Numbered from the stretch's first letter, positions 28,739 through 37,712 are shown. The stretch is 64,000 bases of DNA from Paracoccaceae bacterium (GCA_029244725.1 JAQWQJ010000089.1:327842-391841); one strand, 5' to 3'. Notes: generated from the letters alone by a model not told the origin. Translations and numbers: made by a program.

Positions 28739-29647
28739 ATGGATCGCACGACGCAAGGCATTTTTCTTATGGTCGGCTTTTGCGTTCTGGCGCCTCTTAT
28801 GGATGCCCTTGCAAAAGCGACACCGCATGAAATTCCTGTAGCCGAAATTCTTGCCGCTCGATTTGGTATTCAGGCCGTTCTTTTGCTGCCAATTGCGCTG
28901 TTATTAGGCAAAGCTCACAAAATTGATTTCAAGGAAACCGCATTTCACCTGCTTCGTGGGGCGATGTTGATCCTAGCGACTTTCTGCTTTTTCACAGCAA
29001 TCCGCCACATGCCCATCGCCAACGCTATGGCTATCTTTTTCGTCGAGCCATTTATCTTAACGATCCTAAGTGCAGTGATTTTGCATGAAACCATCGGCAA
29101 AAGACGTGTGATCGCCTGTGTTGTTGGGTTTATCGGTGCCATGTTCGTAATAAAACCAAGCTTCTCAACATTAGGCGGGGTGGCGCTATACCCGTTGGGG
29201 ACAGCATTTACATTTGCGATTTATATGATCCTGACGCGCAGCATGGCGCAACGGCAGCATCCTGTTGCGCTGCAAGCTTACACTGGCATTGCGGCCTCTG
29301 TTTTGCTGATTCCGTTGCTGTTTGCTTTTGATGGCACAGGAAATATCTTGTTCGATCCGGTCCGCCCGACGGGCTACGCGATATGGACGCTCTTTGGCGT
29401 CGGATTGATTGCAGGCATTTCGCACTTGCTGCTTTCGACGGCTCTTAGACTAACGCCCGCAGGCATTATTGCGCCTTTGCAATATCTAGAGATCGCGGCC
29501 TCGGTTGCCATTGGGTATTTAGCATTCAACGATTTCCCTGACGGCTGGACGTGGCTTGGCATCGCTATCGTTGTCAGTTCCGGTGTTTACGTTTTTACCA
29601 GAGAGCGCGCTGCGAACATCGCAAGGCAACCTGCCCCACCGGTGTAA
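28739..29647 (+). CDS. EamA/DMT-family transporter, copy 1 of a tandem pair
   Basis: A 302-residue protein with about ten membrane helices in two EamA repeats. It starts TTQGIFLMVGFCVLAPLMDALAK and has AIFFVEPFILTILSAVILHETIGKR at the end of repeat one and TPAGIIAPLQYLEIAASVAIGYLAFND in repeat two. It resembles the S-adenosylmethionine-uptake/RhaT-like EamA group common in Rhodobacteraceae. The substrate cannot be deduced. It lies 13 bp after sdaA and 37 bp before a paralogue. Confidence 0.85.
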   Translation: MDRTTQGIFLMVGFCVLAPLMDALAKATPHEIPVAEILAARFGIQAVLLLPIALLLGKAHKIDFKETAFHLLRGAMLILATFCFFTAIRHMPIANAMAIFFVEPFILTILSAVILHETIGKRRVIACVVGFIGAMFVIKPSFSTLGGVALYPLGTAFTFAIYMILTRSMAQRQHPVALQAYTGIAASVLLIPLLFAFDGTGNILFDPVRPTGYAIWTLFGVGLIAGISHLLLSTALRLTPAGIIAPLQYLEIAASVAIGYLAFNDFPDGWTWLGIAIVVSSGVYVFTRERAANIARQPAPPV

Positions 29648-29684
29648 GATTGTCTTTAAGGCGAAGCGAGACTAGCGTTCCCCA

Positions 29685-30596
29685 ATGAACAATGACCGCC
29701 CAATGCTCGGCATTTTTTTAATGCTGGGCTTTTGCTTCGTCGCGCCGCTGGCTGATGGAACATCCAAATTCCTAGGCGCGAGCGTGCCTGTTGGCATTAT
29801 CGTTCTGGCAAGGTTTGCCATACAGGGCGCACTTCTTTTGCCATATGCGTGGCTAACGGGGCGACCCATTTTAGCGTCGGGGCGCGTCCTAGGATTGATC
29901 GTCACAAGAACACTGCTTCATCTTTGCGGCACATTCCTGATGATAACGTCTCTATTGTATCTACCATTGGCGGATGCCTTCGCCATCGTGTTCGTCATGC
30001 CGTTCTTCATGCTGTTTCTGGGTTGGGCATTCTTAGGGGAACACGTTGGGCTACACCGCTTTGCAGCCGTTTGTGTTGGGTTTCTCGGCACGATCCTAGT
30101 TTTTCAACCCAGCTTTATCGCAGTAGGATGGCCCGCAGTGCTGCCTTTGATCGTTGCCATACTGTTTGCGCTGTTCATCTTGGTCACCCGCCAGATTTCG
30201 GACAAAACTGACCCGGTAGGTGTTCAAGCTCTAAGCGGGCTTATCGCAGTACCGATCCTTGTTCCGCTGCTTTTCGTTGGCGACAGCATCGGGATCGGCT
30301 CTCTCAGCCTGATGCTTCCAACTGGCACTGAGATCATATTGTTATGCTGCGTCGGATGTCTCGGCACGTTAGCCCAATTACTTATGGCATGGTCGATCAA
30401 GTTCGCCCCCACAGCAACACTTGCCCCGATTCAATACGCAGAGATCCCGATGGCGACACTTATCGGTTGGCTGATGTTCAGGGAATTTCCAAATGGCCTG
30501 GCTGGTCTCGGCATTTGCCTAACTATAGGCGCAGGTCTCTATGTCATTCAGCGCGAGCAGTCCAATGCGCGTCGGTTAAAGCAAACGCAGCTATAA
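29685..30596 (+). CDS. EamA/DMT-family transporter, copy 2 of a tandem pair
   Basis: A 303-residue paralogue of the preceding gene with the same opening pattern (GIFLMLGFCFVAPLADGTSK) and matching late blocks (APTATLAPIQYAEIPMATLIGWLMF, FPNGLAGLGI). About ten membrane helices. The two genes look like an old tandem duplication, clearly diverged in sequence. The last 53 bp overlap the end of the convergent thiamine pyrophosphokinase gene. Substrate unknown. Confidence 0.85.
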   Translation: MNNDRPMLGIFLMLGFCFVAPLADGTSKFLGASVPVGIIVLARFAIQGALLLPYAWLTGRPILASGRVLGLIVTRTLLHLCGTFLMITSLLYLPLADAFAIVFVMPFFMLFLGWAFLGEHVGLHRFAAVCVGFLGTILVFQPSFIAVGWPAVLPLIVAILFALFILVTRQISDKTDPVGVQALSGLIAVPILVPLLFVGDSIGIGSLSLMLPTGTEIILLCCVGCLGTLAQLLMAWSIKFAPTATLAPIQYAEIPMATLIGWLMFREFPNGLAGLGICLTIGAGLYVIQREQSNARRLKQTQL

Positions 30597-31233
30597 CCTG
30601 ATCCAAGGCCGTCATCGGCAAAATAACCAACATGTTTGGGCTATCGAATTCTAGATGCAAAGGCCCTGACACTTCGTTTGATGTGCCAATACGATTGGCT
30701 GGTGAAAACGAAATGCCATCGATTGGCCATCTTAGACCGCTCGATCGTCCGGTAACTGGCGCCATAGGAAACAATGAAGCGATCGTTCCAACTGGCAAGT
30801 CTAGCTGCATGTTAGGCGGCGCAAGGAAAACCAGATCTAACGGTCCCAAGATGAGACACCGTTTTTCCGGATGACAGATGAGCGTCGTCAATGCTGCTAG
30901 CTGGTGGTCCAAGCGTGCGCCGGTGAACCCAACCGCTAGAATGATAGGTGCCAAAATTGATCTCAACGCTTTGTCGAAATCTGTGCTATCTTGTTCCTCT
31001 ATTTTGAAAAGCACATCATCCGGCAGCTTCGCCAGTGTATCTGCGTGAATTGAATCTAAGTCGCCAATGACCGCCTTTGGTTGGATATTATGCAAAACCG
31101 CCAAATTTGCGCCACCATCGGCAGCTACAACCGTCGGAGCAATTTCCAAGGCACGCGCAATCGTAATCTGATCCGCGTCGCCACCACCAAAAAGAGCGAT
31201 TGGTTCTGAACTATGAACAATATGAGGTTTCAT
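30544..31233 (-). CDS. thiN: Thiamine pyrophosphokinase
   Basis: A 229-residue thiamine diphosphokinase that converts thiamine and ATP to thiamine diphosphate. The catalytic domain has FGGGDAD, VVAADGGANLAV (about 36-47), AVIGDLDSI (about 55-63) and EEQDSTDFDKAL (about 78-89). The C-terminal beta domain has GTIASLFPMAPVTG and LRWPIDG. It is transcribed toward the EamA pair; stops overlap tail-to-tail by 53 bp. No TPP riboswitch is visible upstream, as expected for a salvage/activation kinase. Confidence 0.92.
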   Translation of the reverse strand: MKPHIVHSSEPIALFGGGDADQITIARALEIAPTVVAADGGANLAVLHNIQPKAVIGDLDSIHADTLAKLPDDVLFKIEEQDSTDFDKALRSILAPIILAVGFTGARLDHQLAALTTLICHPEKRCLILGPLDLVFLAPPNMQLDLPVGTIASLFPMAPVTGRSSGLRWPIDGISFSPANRIGTSNEVSGPLHLEFDSPNMLVILPMTALDQVIAAFALTDAHWTARAE

Positions 31234-31385
31234 ACCCCTGTGAATGCCAATTTTGGAAACAGATCACAATCTCGTCATGAAATGATACGGCAAAAAACAT
31301 GGTTTTGTGCTCATTCTGGAACCAGTAACGAGTAATTCATCGATGCAACAAACATCGTTAATGTAGATAAGAAGTGAGTATTGGT

Positions 31386-33383
31386 ATGGTTGGCAAACAA
31401 AACAGCACTATCCTGACAGTGTCCTACGGCACTTTCTCGTGCACCTTGGAAGGGTTTGATGACTCTTTCGGGATGATGAAAGCCATTGCCGAATATTTTC
31501 GGGACCTTGCGTCAGACGATCGTTATTTCGGCGCTGAGCCTCCGACCCCAGATGCGGACATGCTGGCCAAGATAGCCGAGCAAGAAGTTTCACGACGTGT
31601 GGAAGCACGTACCGAGAACGGAGGCGTTACTCTCCGTCCCTACCAAATCGAAGACGCCGCAGAAGTAGAAGCTGACCCAGCAAAGCCCGAGCCTGTTGCA
31701 GAACAACCTGTTCAAGCGCCTGTTGCCAAGGCGGCCCCTGCCTTTGAGCCACAGCAAGCTTTTGTTGAAGAGGCCGACGCCTTCTTTGGTGGTGACACCC
31801 AAGGCGCAATGTTGAACGAAGAAAGCGTTGCTGCCCGACTGCAGCGCATTCGTCAAGCTGCCAGGAATGCTGCTGACGATGCAGAGGCAGTTGAAGAGAT
31901 CGAAGAAGAAGAAATCGTCGCCGAAGCAGAGCCAGTTGTCGAAACTGACGTTCCTGTCGCCGAAGAGCAATTCGAAGACTCTGATGAAGACGTATTATTC
32001 GATGAACCTGAGGAAGAAACCAGCGATTTAGACATTGCGGATTTGCTGGCCCTAGACGGCACCGAAGCTGATGAGGTCAATGAAGAGGCAACTGAAGAAC
32101 AAGCTGTTGTGTCTGACGAAACGGATGCCGAGTTAGAGGCGCTTTTGGGCGCTTTGGATACTGACACCGAAAACGAGGCACAGCCAGAAGAGTTAGAAGA
32201 AGCGTCCGAGAATGTCTTTGAAGACATCGCTGAACTTGATGAGCAATCGTTTGAAGCCGAGGAAGAAGACGAGACCGAAGCCGAACCAATTCAGGCGCGT
32301 ATCCTTCATGTAAAAGGCGCAGCTTTGCAGGACATGGAAAGCCTGTCCGAAGACGAACTGATTGGCTTTGACGACGACGCATACGAAGCCCCTGAAAATG
32401 AGGTTGATGCAGAATCGCTCAACGCAATTTTCGACGGCGACGACGAACCAGCTGCAGAATCAAGCCTAAGCCCAGAGGCCGAAGCTGACTTAATGCGAGA
32501 GCTAGCAGAAGCTGAGGCAGACGACGCGGCTGATCAAGATGGCGACTGGGATGGCCTGTTGGATGCCGATACAGAAGCTGTGCTTGCCGACGAAGAGCAT
32601 CTTCTAACGTCCAGCCCCGAAAAGGCCTTGGCGAACGCCCAAGACCTATCTTCGCTGTTAATCGACCGCGAAGCAGATGATGAAATGGGTCGCCTGATGG
32701 CGGAAACCGAAACTCATCTGTCCGAGCCAGAACATACTCGTCGCAAGACCACGATCCAGCATTTGAAAGCTGCGTTTGCAGCCAAGCGTGCTGACGGTCC
32801 GGTAATTGATGACACAAAAGGCAACGACTCTGTCGCGTATCGCGAAGATTTAGAGCAAGCGGTCAAACCGCGTCGCCCAGTTCTTGAAGGGCCGCGTAAG
32901 ACACCGCGCCTTGAATCTGCTGATGCAGCGCCTCTGAAGTTGGTGGCCGAGCAGCGTATTGTTCCCGACGAAAACAAGTCAGAGCCGTCAATGCGCCCGA
33001 CTTTGGTTAAGCCAGTTCGCCCGCGCCGCATTCGCAATTCCAGTGCTGCCGTTGCTGAAGAGTTCGAAGTGGACACCGATGCAATTGCCACAACCGAGGC
33101 CCCAGCGCCTCAGGTAGACTTCAGCGTTTTTGCCCAGCAAATGGGCGTCGATAAATTGCCCGAGCTTCTTGAAGCTGCTGCATCGTTTATGACTTTCGTA
33201 GAAGAGTACGAAAAGTTCTCACGCCCTCAGGTGATGACGCTGGTACGTGAAGTCATGGGCGAGGATTACACCCGAGAAGACGGTTTGCGCGCCTTTGGTC
33301 AATTGTTGCGTAAAGGCAAAATCATCCGTCTATCCGGTGGTCGTTTCACAGTATCGGATGGCATCGGCTTCCAGCCAAATTGA
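31386..33383 (+). CDS. Large highly acidic protein of unknown function
   Basis: 666 residues from the ATG at 31386; a GTG at 31374 would add four. Three parts are visible. A conserved-looking N-terminal block (about 1-75) contains ILTVSYGTFSCTLEGFDDSF, AIAEYFRDLA and ISRRVEAR-like EVSRRVEAR. A long low-complexity middle (about 80-560) is extremely rich in Glu, Asp and Ala with few hydrophobic stretches. A compact C-terminal block (about 575-666) contains FAQQMGVDKLPELLEAAA, REVMGEDYTREDGLRAFG and GKIIRLSGGRFTVSD, which reads like a small helical or winged domain. I recall homologues across Rhodobacteraceae with both ends kept; no function known. No signal peptide or membrane segment, so cytoplasmic. 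Confidence 0.8.
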   Translation: MVGKQNSTILTVSYGTFSCTLEGFDDSFGMMKAIAEYFRDLASDDRYFGAEPPTPDADMLAKIAEQEVSRRVEARTENGGVTLRPYQIEDAAEVEADPAKPEPVAEQPVQAPVAKAAPAFEPQQAFVEEADAFFGGDTQGAMLNEESVAARLQRIRQAARNAADDAEAVEEIEEEEIVAEAEPVVETDVPVAEEQFEDSDEDVLFDEPEEETSDLDIADLLALDGTEADEVNEEATEEQAVVSDETDAELEALLGALDTDTENEAQPEELEEASENVFEDIAELDEQSFEAEEEDETEAEPIQARILHVKGAALQDMESLSEDELIGFDDDAYEAPENEVDAESLNAIFDGDDEPAAESSLSPEAEADLMRELAEAEADDAADQDGDWDGLLDADTEAVLADEEHLLTSSPEKALANAQDLSSLLIDREADDEMGRLMAETETHLSEPEHTRRKTTIQHLKAAFAAKRADGPVIDDTKGNDSVAYREDLEQAVKPRRPVLEGPRKTPRLESADAAPLKLVAEQRIVPDENKSEPSMRPTLVKPVRPRRIRNSSAAVAEEFEVDTDAIATTEAPAPQVDFSVFAQQMGVDKLPELLEAAASFMTFVEEYEKFSRPQVMTLVREVMGEDYTREDGLRAFGQLLRKGKIIRLSGGRFTVSDGIGFQPN

Positions 33384-33407
33384 TCCACACTAACCAATAA
33401 ACGAAAC

Positions 33408-33432
33408 AGGGCGCCTTAGTGGGCGCCCTTTT
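33408..33432 (+). terminator. Intrinsic terminator
   Basis: AGGGCGCC (33408-33415) and GGCGCCCT (33422-33429) form a perfect 8-bp stem with a 6-base loop, followed by a T-rich stretch. It ends the acidic-protein transcript (stop 33383) and lies just before the convergent DUF2842 stop at 33435. Confidence 0.8.
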
Positions 33433-33434
33433 CT

Positions 33435-33659
33435 TTAGTCTTTATCTGCGTCCGGGTCCGCTTGGCCGATCCCTTTGAAAATCGCTTTCAGAGGAAAAGC
33501 CCATGCGACACCAAGCGCCACATAGATTATCAGTTCCAACCAAATCGGAGGGCGATCAAACAGTGCAATGATTCCGACCGCCATAATCACATAGAGCGGC
33601 AGGCCAAACACCAATACGATGAGCGACCAACGACGGCGGGCTTTGTAACTCAGCGCCAT
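33435..33659 (-). CDS. DUF2842 small membrane protein
   Basis: A 74-residue protein with a basic N-terminus (YKARRRW) and two hydrophobic helices (about 11-32 and 38-58) ending in an acidic tail. The pattern PLYVIMAVGIIALFDRPP, AWAFPLKAIFKG matches DUF2842, a family of unknown function next to purA in Rhodobacteraceae. Its ATG overlaps the purA stop by one base, so it is coupled to purA. Confidence 0.85.
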   Translation of the reverse strand: MALSYKARRRWSLIVLVFGLPLYVIMAVGIIALFDRPPIWLELIIYVALGVAWAFPLKAIFKGIGQADPDADKD

Positions 33660-34954
33660 CAGTCAGAGAAAGGGTCGGTGACAAGGATCGTATCGTCACG
33701 CTCGGGGCTGGTAGACAGCAAGGCCACTGGGCACTCGATCAATTCTTCCACGCGCTTAACGTATTTGATCGCGTTTGCTGGCAGATCATTCCAGCTACGG
33801 GCGCCTTCCGTCGATTCGCTCCAACCTGAGATTTCTTCGTAAATCGGCACACAGCGTGCCTGTTGATCTGCCGCAATTGGCAAATAGTCCAAACGCGTAC
33901 CGTCTAGATCGTAGCCAACGCAGATTTTCAGCGTTTCAAATCCGTCAAGAACATCAAGCTTGGTCAACGAAATGCCCGTGACGCCAGATGTCGCACAAGT
34001 CTGACGCACCAAAGCTGCATCAAACCAACCACAACGGCGCTTTCGACCTGTGGTGGTGCCAAACTCGTGTCCACGTTCACCAAGACGTTGACCATCTGCA
34101 TCGTCTAACTCAGTTGGGAACGGCCCCTCGCCCACACGCGTTGTATAAGCCTTAACGATGCCCAAAACATAGTCGATGGAACCAGGGCCGATGCCTGTAC
34201 CTGTCGACGCCTGCCCCGCGATCACGTTAGACGATGTTACAAACGGGTACGTACCGAAGTCGATATCTAGCAATGCGCCTTGTGCGCCTTCGAACAAAAT
34301 GCGCTTTCCAGCTTTGCGCATGTCATTCATGACTTTCCAAACCGGACCGGCGTACTTCAAAATCTTAGGCGCAACTTCTTTAAGCTGGGCAATCAAAGCA
34401 TCGCGGTCAATCGGTTCAACACCAAGACCTTTGCGCAGCGGATCGTGATGCTGCAATGCGCGGTCAACACGCGCTTCCAATGTTGCATCATCAGCAAGAT
34501 CAGCGACGCGAATGGCGCGGCGGCCGACTTTGTCTTCGTAGCAAGGCCCAATTCCGCGGCCCGTTGTGCCGATCTTGGTACCTTTCGAGGCCGCTTCTTC
34601 ACGAGCGCGATCCAATTCACCGTGGAATGGCAGAATCAGGGGCGCGTTTTCTGCAATCATCAAAGTCTCAGGAGTGATCTCAACGCCCTGTTCAGTGATT
34701 GTCTGAATTTCTTTCAGCAAGTTCCACGGATCTAGAACAACACCGTTGCCGATGACCGACAATTTGCCGCCGCGCACAACGCCGGATGGCAGCGCGTGAA
34801 GCTTATAAACTTCGCCTTCGATGACCAAAGTATGGCCAGCATTGTGACCGCCTTGGAACCGCGCGATCACGTCTGCGCGCTCGCTCAACCAGTCTACGAT
34901 CTTGCCTTTACCTTCGTCACCCCATTGGGCGCCGACTACGACAACATTGGCCAT
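33659..34954 (-). CDS. purA: Adenylosuccinate synthetase
   Basis: A 431-residue GTP-dependent enzyme making adenylosuccinate from IMP and aspartate. Motifs: [18 protein letters not shown] (about 5-22) with the catalytic Asp/GTP loop, [12 protein letters not shown] with the catalytic His, [43 protein letters not shown], and [12 protein letters not shown]. Full length. The only other purine gene here, purD, is elsewhere. Divergent from the frameshifted gene at 35096. Confidence 0.97.
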   Translation of the reverse strand: MANVVVVGAQWGDEGKGKIVDWLSERADVIARFQGGHNAGHTLVIEGEVYKLHALPSGVVRGGKLSVIGNGVVLDPWNLLKEIQTITEQGVEITPETLMIAENAPLILPFHGELDRAREEAASKGTKIGTTGRGIGPCYEDKVGRRAIRVADLADDATLEARVDRALQHHDPLRKGLGVEPIDRDALIAQLKEVAPKILKYAGPVWKVMNDMRKAGKRILFEGAQGALLDIDFGTYPFVTSSNVIAGQASTGTGIGPGSIDYVLGIVKAYTTRVGEGPFPTELDDADGQRLGERGHEFGTTTGRKRRCGWFDAALVRQTCATSGVTGISLTKLDVLDGFETLKICVGYDLDGTRLDYLPIAADQQARCVPIYEEISGWSESTEGARSWNDLPANAIKYVKRVEELIECPVALLSTSPERDDTILVTDPFSD

Positions 34955-35095
34955 TATGTACCTCTTAGGAAAGTCTTACCGCGCGCTCGTATATCTGGCC
35001 CTTGCGTCACATGGAACTACAAATTCGCCGCAGGGCTGGACAGAGAGGCAATTGCTCACATAATCAGGGGCAATTGTTACAAATGGGTTGAGCAG

Positions 35096-35495
35096 ATGTT
35101 TGAATTCGTCTGGAAATGGGCATTCGCTTTCGCGCTTTTGGCGCTGACGTATAATCCTACGCCCTATAATTATGTGAATTGGCTTATCAGGTGCAGGCTT
35201 TGCACCAGTTTCACTGATGGTGCTTTCCGGCCTGCTTTTGATGATCGGCTACATCGTCTATCTGCGCGCTACCCTGCGTTCGATCGGTTATTTTGGAATC
35301 GGCTTAGTACTGGCTTTGGTCAGCGCTTTGGTTTGGGTTCTTTACGATCTCGACGTTTTGTCGTTGGATGACGCACAGCGCAACACGTGGATCAGCTTAG
35401 TCGCCCTGTCTTTTGTCCTCGGCATCGGCCTCAGCTGGAGCCACGTTCGCCGCAAACTGGCAGGTCAACATGATGTTGACGACGTCGACGAATAA
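35096..35495 (+). pseudogene. Frameshifted small membrane protein gene (DUF6524-like)
   Basis: Reading begins well at the ATG at 35096 (MFEFVWKWAFAFALLALTYN, PTPYNY, VNWLI) but the frame then gives non-hydrophobic sequence. In the +1 frame, from about 35192, the protein continues naturally: GAGFAPVSLMVLSGLLLMIGY, IVYLRATLRSIG, SWSHVRRKLAGQ, DVDDVDE. Joined, the two parts give a protein of about 133 residues with four hydrophobic helices, like a Rhodobacteraceae family I recall as DUF6524. One extra base or two missing bases near 35189-35192 explain the break. It may be a true mutation or a sequence error; the downstream part alone could start at 35217. Confidence 0.65.
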
Positions 35496-35804
35496 CTAGG
35501 CGCTCAGCTTAACTGGTTGCCCATGTGGTGTGCTTAAATACGCCTCACGCCAATCTTCAATCATCTGCGTAATTGCTGCCGTTTCCGTCAACTGGGCGTC
35601 GATTAATACGGTTTCTAACGTTTCAATCCAAGCATTGTAATAGTCTTCGCCACCGTCCAATTCACGGCTCAGACCATGTGCTGCAAGCGTGGCGCCAAAT
35701 TTCTCGGCCCACTCGGGCCATGAGAAAACGCCCTGCTTACTTAGGTGGATCGTCATCGCAAACGCTTGCGCGTGCCACGGTTCACTAAAGGCAGGCTCAT
35801 CCAT
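35496..35804 (-). CDS. Nitrile hydratase accessory (activator) protein
   Basis: A 102-residue protein homologous to the N-terminal helical part of nitrile hydratase beta subunits, as expected for the accessory/activator family that delivers cobalt to the alpha subunit. The pattern FSEPWHAQAFAMTIHLSKQGVFSWPEWAEKF matches the related stretch [16 protein letters not shown] in the beta subunit next door. It is the last gene of the alpha, beta, accessory run, overlapping the beta-subunit stop by 8 bp. Its stop faces the frameshifted gene with no gap. Confidence 0.85.
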   Translation of the reverse strand: MDEPAFSEPWHAQAFAMTIHLSKQGVFSWPEWAEKFGATLAAHGLSRELDGGEDYYNAWIETLETVLIDAQLTETAAITQMIEDWREAYLSTPHGQPVKLSA

Positions 35805-36477
35805 CGGAGTTCACCAAATAGGGTTCCCAAAGGTCCAATATTACTTCGTCCAAGGGATGCTCGGCCTGTCCCCAAAGATCAATTGCTTTGAAGGAAACTG
35901 AATATAACGGTTGCGGGTTTTCGCCCAATCGGTGGGCATTGGAGTCTGGAAAAACGTGACATCCGTGAACCGCAATGATCTTACCTTGCATCCCTGCAGA
36001 GTATGCCGGCATTCTTGAGTGTCCGCCTTGCACAATTGCATTCCTCGCGGGCTGCACGGTCTTTACTTGCTGGCCTATGCTAAAAATCGGCTCGGGACCT
36101 TCGCGATTAACAGGCCCGCCAGATGCAATCGATGACGCCACGGTCTCGGGTCTAAAGCGGCGTTCGGTCAAAGGCGAAATACCTGCCGATTGACCAGAGG
36201 CCAGTTCATCTACAGTCACGACATCGTTTTCGACCATCAAATCCGCAAGTGCAGACATCCATTTCTCATAGTATGAAAACGCAGTGTAATCCTTGGGTGA
36301 AAGTCGTTCACGCGAGTGTCGAGATATATCGAGGTTCCATTGTCCGAGCGCTCCTACTGCTAGCGTCATCGCCAGCGTTTTAGCATGCCACTCTTCGCTG
36401 AAAACAGGCGCGTCCTCTGCGTCTGGGATAACCGCACCGTCGCCAAAACGGCCACCCATGTCATGAACTCGGGTCAC
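35797..36477 (-). CDS. nthB: Nitrile hydratase beta subunit
   Basis: A 226-residue beta subunit of nitrile hydratase. The start [26 protein letters not shown] is diagnostic; DMGG is a family hallmark. The N-terminal helical domain has [13 protein letters not shown] and [15 protein letters not shown]. The C-terminal SH3-like barrel has [22 protein letters not shown]-like [15 protein letters not shown], and [12 protein letters not shown]. It forms the heterotetramer with NthA. Its start overlaps the alpha-subunit stop by 4 bp. Confidence 0.94.
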   Translation of the reverse strand: MTRVHDMGGRFGDGAVIPDAEDAPVFSEEWHAKTLAMTLAVGALGQWNLDISRHSRERLSPKDYTAFSYYEKWMSALADLMVENDVVTVDELASGQSAGISPLTERRFRPETVASSIASGGPVNREGPEPIFSIGQQVKTVQPARNAIVQGGHSRMPAYSAGMQGKIIAVHGCHVFPDSNAHRLGENPQPLYSVSFKAIDLWGQAEHPLDEVILDLWEPYLVNSDG

Positions 36478-37082
36478 GGCGCGATCACCAATCCGGTGCC
36501 GATCATCGAATCCCGCGAAACTAACTTTGCAAGCTCACTTTCAGACATGCCATCCGTATCCACTGGTCGCATCGGTAAAACGAGATATCGCATCTCAGCA
36601 GTTGAATCCCAAACCTTTACCGCTTGTGATTCTGGCAAAACCACGCCGAAATCAGCCAAAACTTTACGAGGTTCGCGAACTGCCCGTGCCCGATATGCAT
36701 CGCATTTATACCATGCTGGCGGTATCCCCAGCAAAGGCCACGGATAACAACTGCACAATGTGCAAACGACCATGTTGTGAGTTTCAGGTGTATTCTCAAC
36801 CACGGTCATATGTTCGCCCTGACGACCGTAGTACCCGAGCGCCGAAACCGCACTAGTCGCATCGGCCATTAGAGCTGTGTGAAAATCAGGATCGGACCAA
36901 GCTTTTGCAACAACCGCCGCCCCATTTTTTGGGCCGATCTTATTCTCATAGGTATTTATGATTTCGTTCAACGTATCGGGATCTATCAATCCTTTTTCAA
37001 TCAACAACGTTTCAAGCGCCTTAACGCGTAAAGCTGGATCAGAAGGTAACAATGTGTGCGGGTGGTCGTGATCATGAGGCAT
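36474..37082 (-). CDS. nthA: Nitrile hydratase alpha subunit, cobalt type
   Basis: 202 residues from the ATG at 37082; GGAGG lies 12 nt upstream, and an extension to 37175 has no family resemblance. The metal site is VCTLCSCY with Cys107, Cys110 and Cys112. Thr after the first Cys and Tyr after the last mark the cobalt(III) type rather than the iron type. The two outer cysteines are normally oxidised to sulfinic and sulfenic acids. The enzyme hydrates nitriles to amides in the cytoplasm. First gene of alpha, beta, accessory; no amidase or aldoxime dehydratase gene is adjacent. Divergent from secG, 107 bp apart. Confidence 0.95.
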   Translation of the reverse strand: MPHDHDHPHTLLPSDPALRVKALETLLIEKGLIDPDTLNEIINTYENKIGPKNGAAVVAKAWSDPDFHTALMADATSAVSALGYYGRQGEHMTVVENTPETHNMVVCTLCSCYPWPLLGIPPAWYKCDAYRARAVREPRKVLADFGVVLPESQAVKVWDSTAEMRYLVLPMRPVDTDGMSESELAKLVSRDSMIGTGLVIAP

Positions 37083-37189
37083 AAATCGAACTTGCCTCCG
37101 ACAGAATGCCGTGTCCAGCAAGATCGTCCCTTGCCCCAGCAAAGAAACTTGCCTAGATAGCACGCTGTCGAACAAGAAAGCGGTTTTTT

Positions 37190-37549
37190 ATGGAAAACGT
37201 CGTCCTCATCATTCATCTGCTTCTCGCATTGTCGCTAATTGCGGTCGTGCTTCTTCAACGTTCCGAGGGTGGTCTCGGGTCGATGGGCGGAGGCGGCGGA
37301 GGCGGCGCAGTTTCAGGGCGCACTGCCGCAACGGCGATGAGCAAAGTAACTTGGGTTGTAGCGATTGCGTTCATTTGTACGTCGATTGCGCTGACTATTA
37401 TTGCTGCGCAAAAATCCGCATCTGGTTCAGTCGTTGATCGTTTGGGTGATGTTCCGGCAGCTGAAGAGACCATTCCGTCGCTGCCATCAGGTGACGATCT
37501 ACTGCCACCTACCGGCGGCGATCTGCCATTGGTTCCAAGCGCTAACTAA
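37190..37549 (+). CDS. secG: Preprotein translocase subunit SecG
   Basis: A 119-residue SecG with two membrane helices (about 2-20 and 50-70). The hallmark is the cytoplasmic glycine-rich loop VLLQRSEGGLGSMGGGGGGG (about 21-40). SecG assists SecYE in protein export. The C-terminal tail is Pro-rich and acidic (about 85-119), as in other alphaproteobacteria. Start at the ATG directly after the nthA divergent region; the upstream gene of pyrG. Confidence 0.94.
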   Translation: MENVVLIIHLLLALSLIAVVLLQRSEGGLGSMGGGGGGGAVSGRTAATAMSKVTWVVAIAFICTSIALTIIAAQKSASGSVVDRLGDVPAAEETIPSLPSGDDLLPPTGGDLPLVPSAN

Positions 37550-37712
37550 TACCACAATACTTAGAGACTAATTTTCGGGTCGCAACATCATGTTGCGGCT
37601 CGGTTGCACAGGCTTTGCGAATCTGGTACTCGTTAAATCCCGTGATGGTACGGTTTTTTGCCGTGTCGATTCGCATGAAAAAGATCATAATAATCACGGG
37701 GGCGCGCGCCGC

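Noticed and set aside
31234..31385. TPP riboswitch near the thiamine pyrophosphokinase gene
   Set aside because: No CTGAGA or other THI-box elements are seen on the minus strand in the 150-bp region before thiN.
31853..32227. Ser-rich minus-strand frame of 124 codons
   Set aside because: Antisense shadow of the Glu/Asp-rich region: GAA/GAG/GAT codons read as Ser/Phe on the other strand.
34796..35371. 191-residue plus-strand frame across the purA start
   Set aside because: Its first part is antisense to purA and its end is out of frame; only the stretch from 35096 to about 35190 is real, as part of the split gene.
37550..37712. A tRNA gene between secG and pyrG, as after secG in E. coli
   Set aside because: No cloverleaf, no T-arm GTTCGA-type sequence and no plausible acceptor stem.
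37590..37712. Longer pyrG start giving a 588-residue protein
   Set aside because: The added 41 residues resemble no CTP synthase; the family start [10 protein letters not shown] is at 37713.
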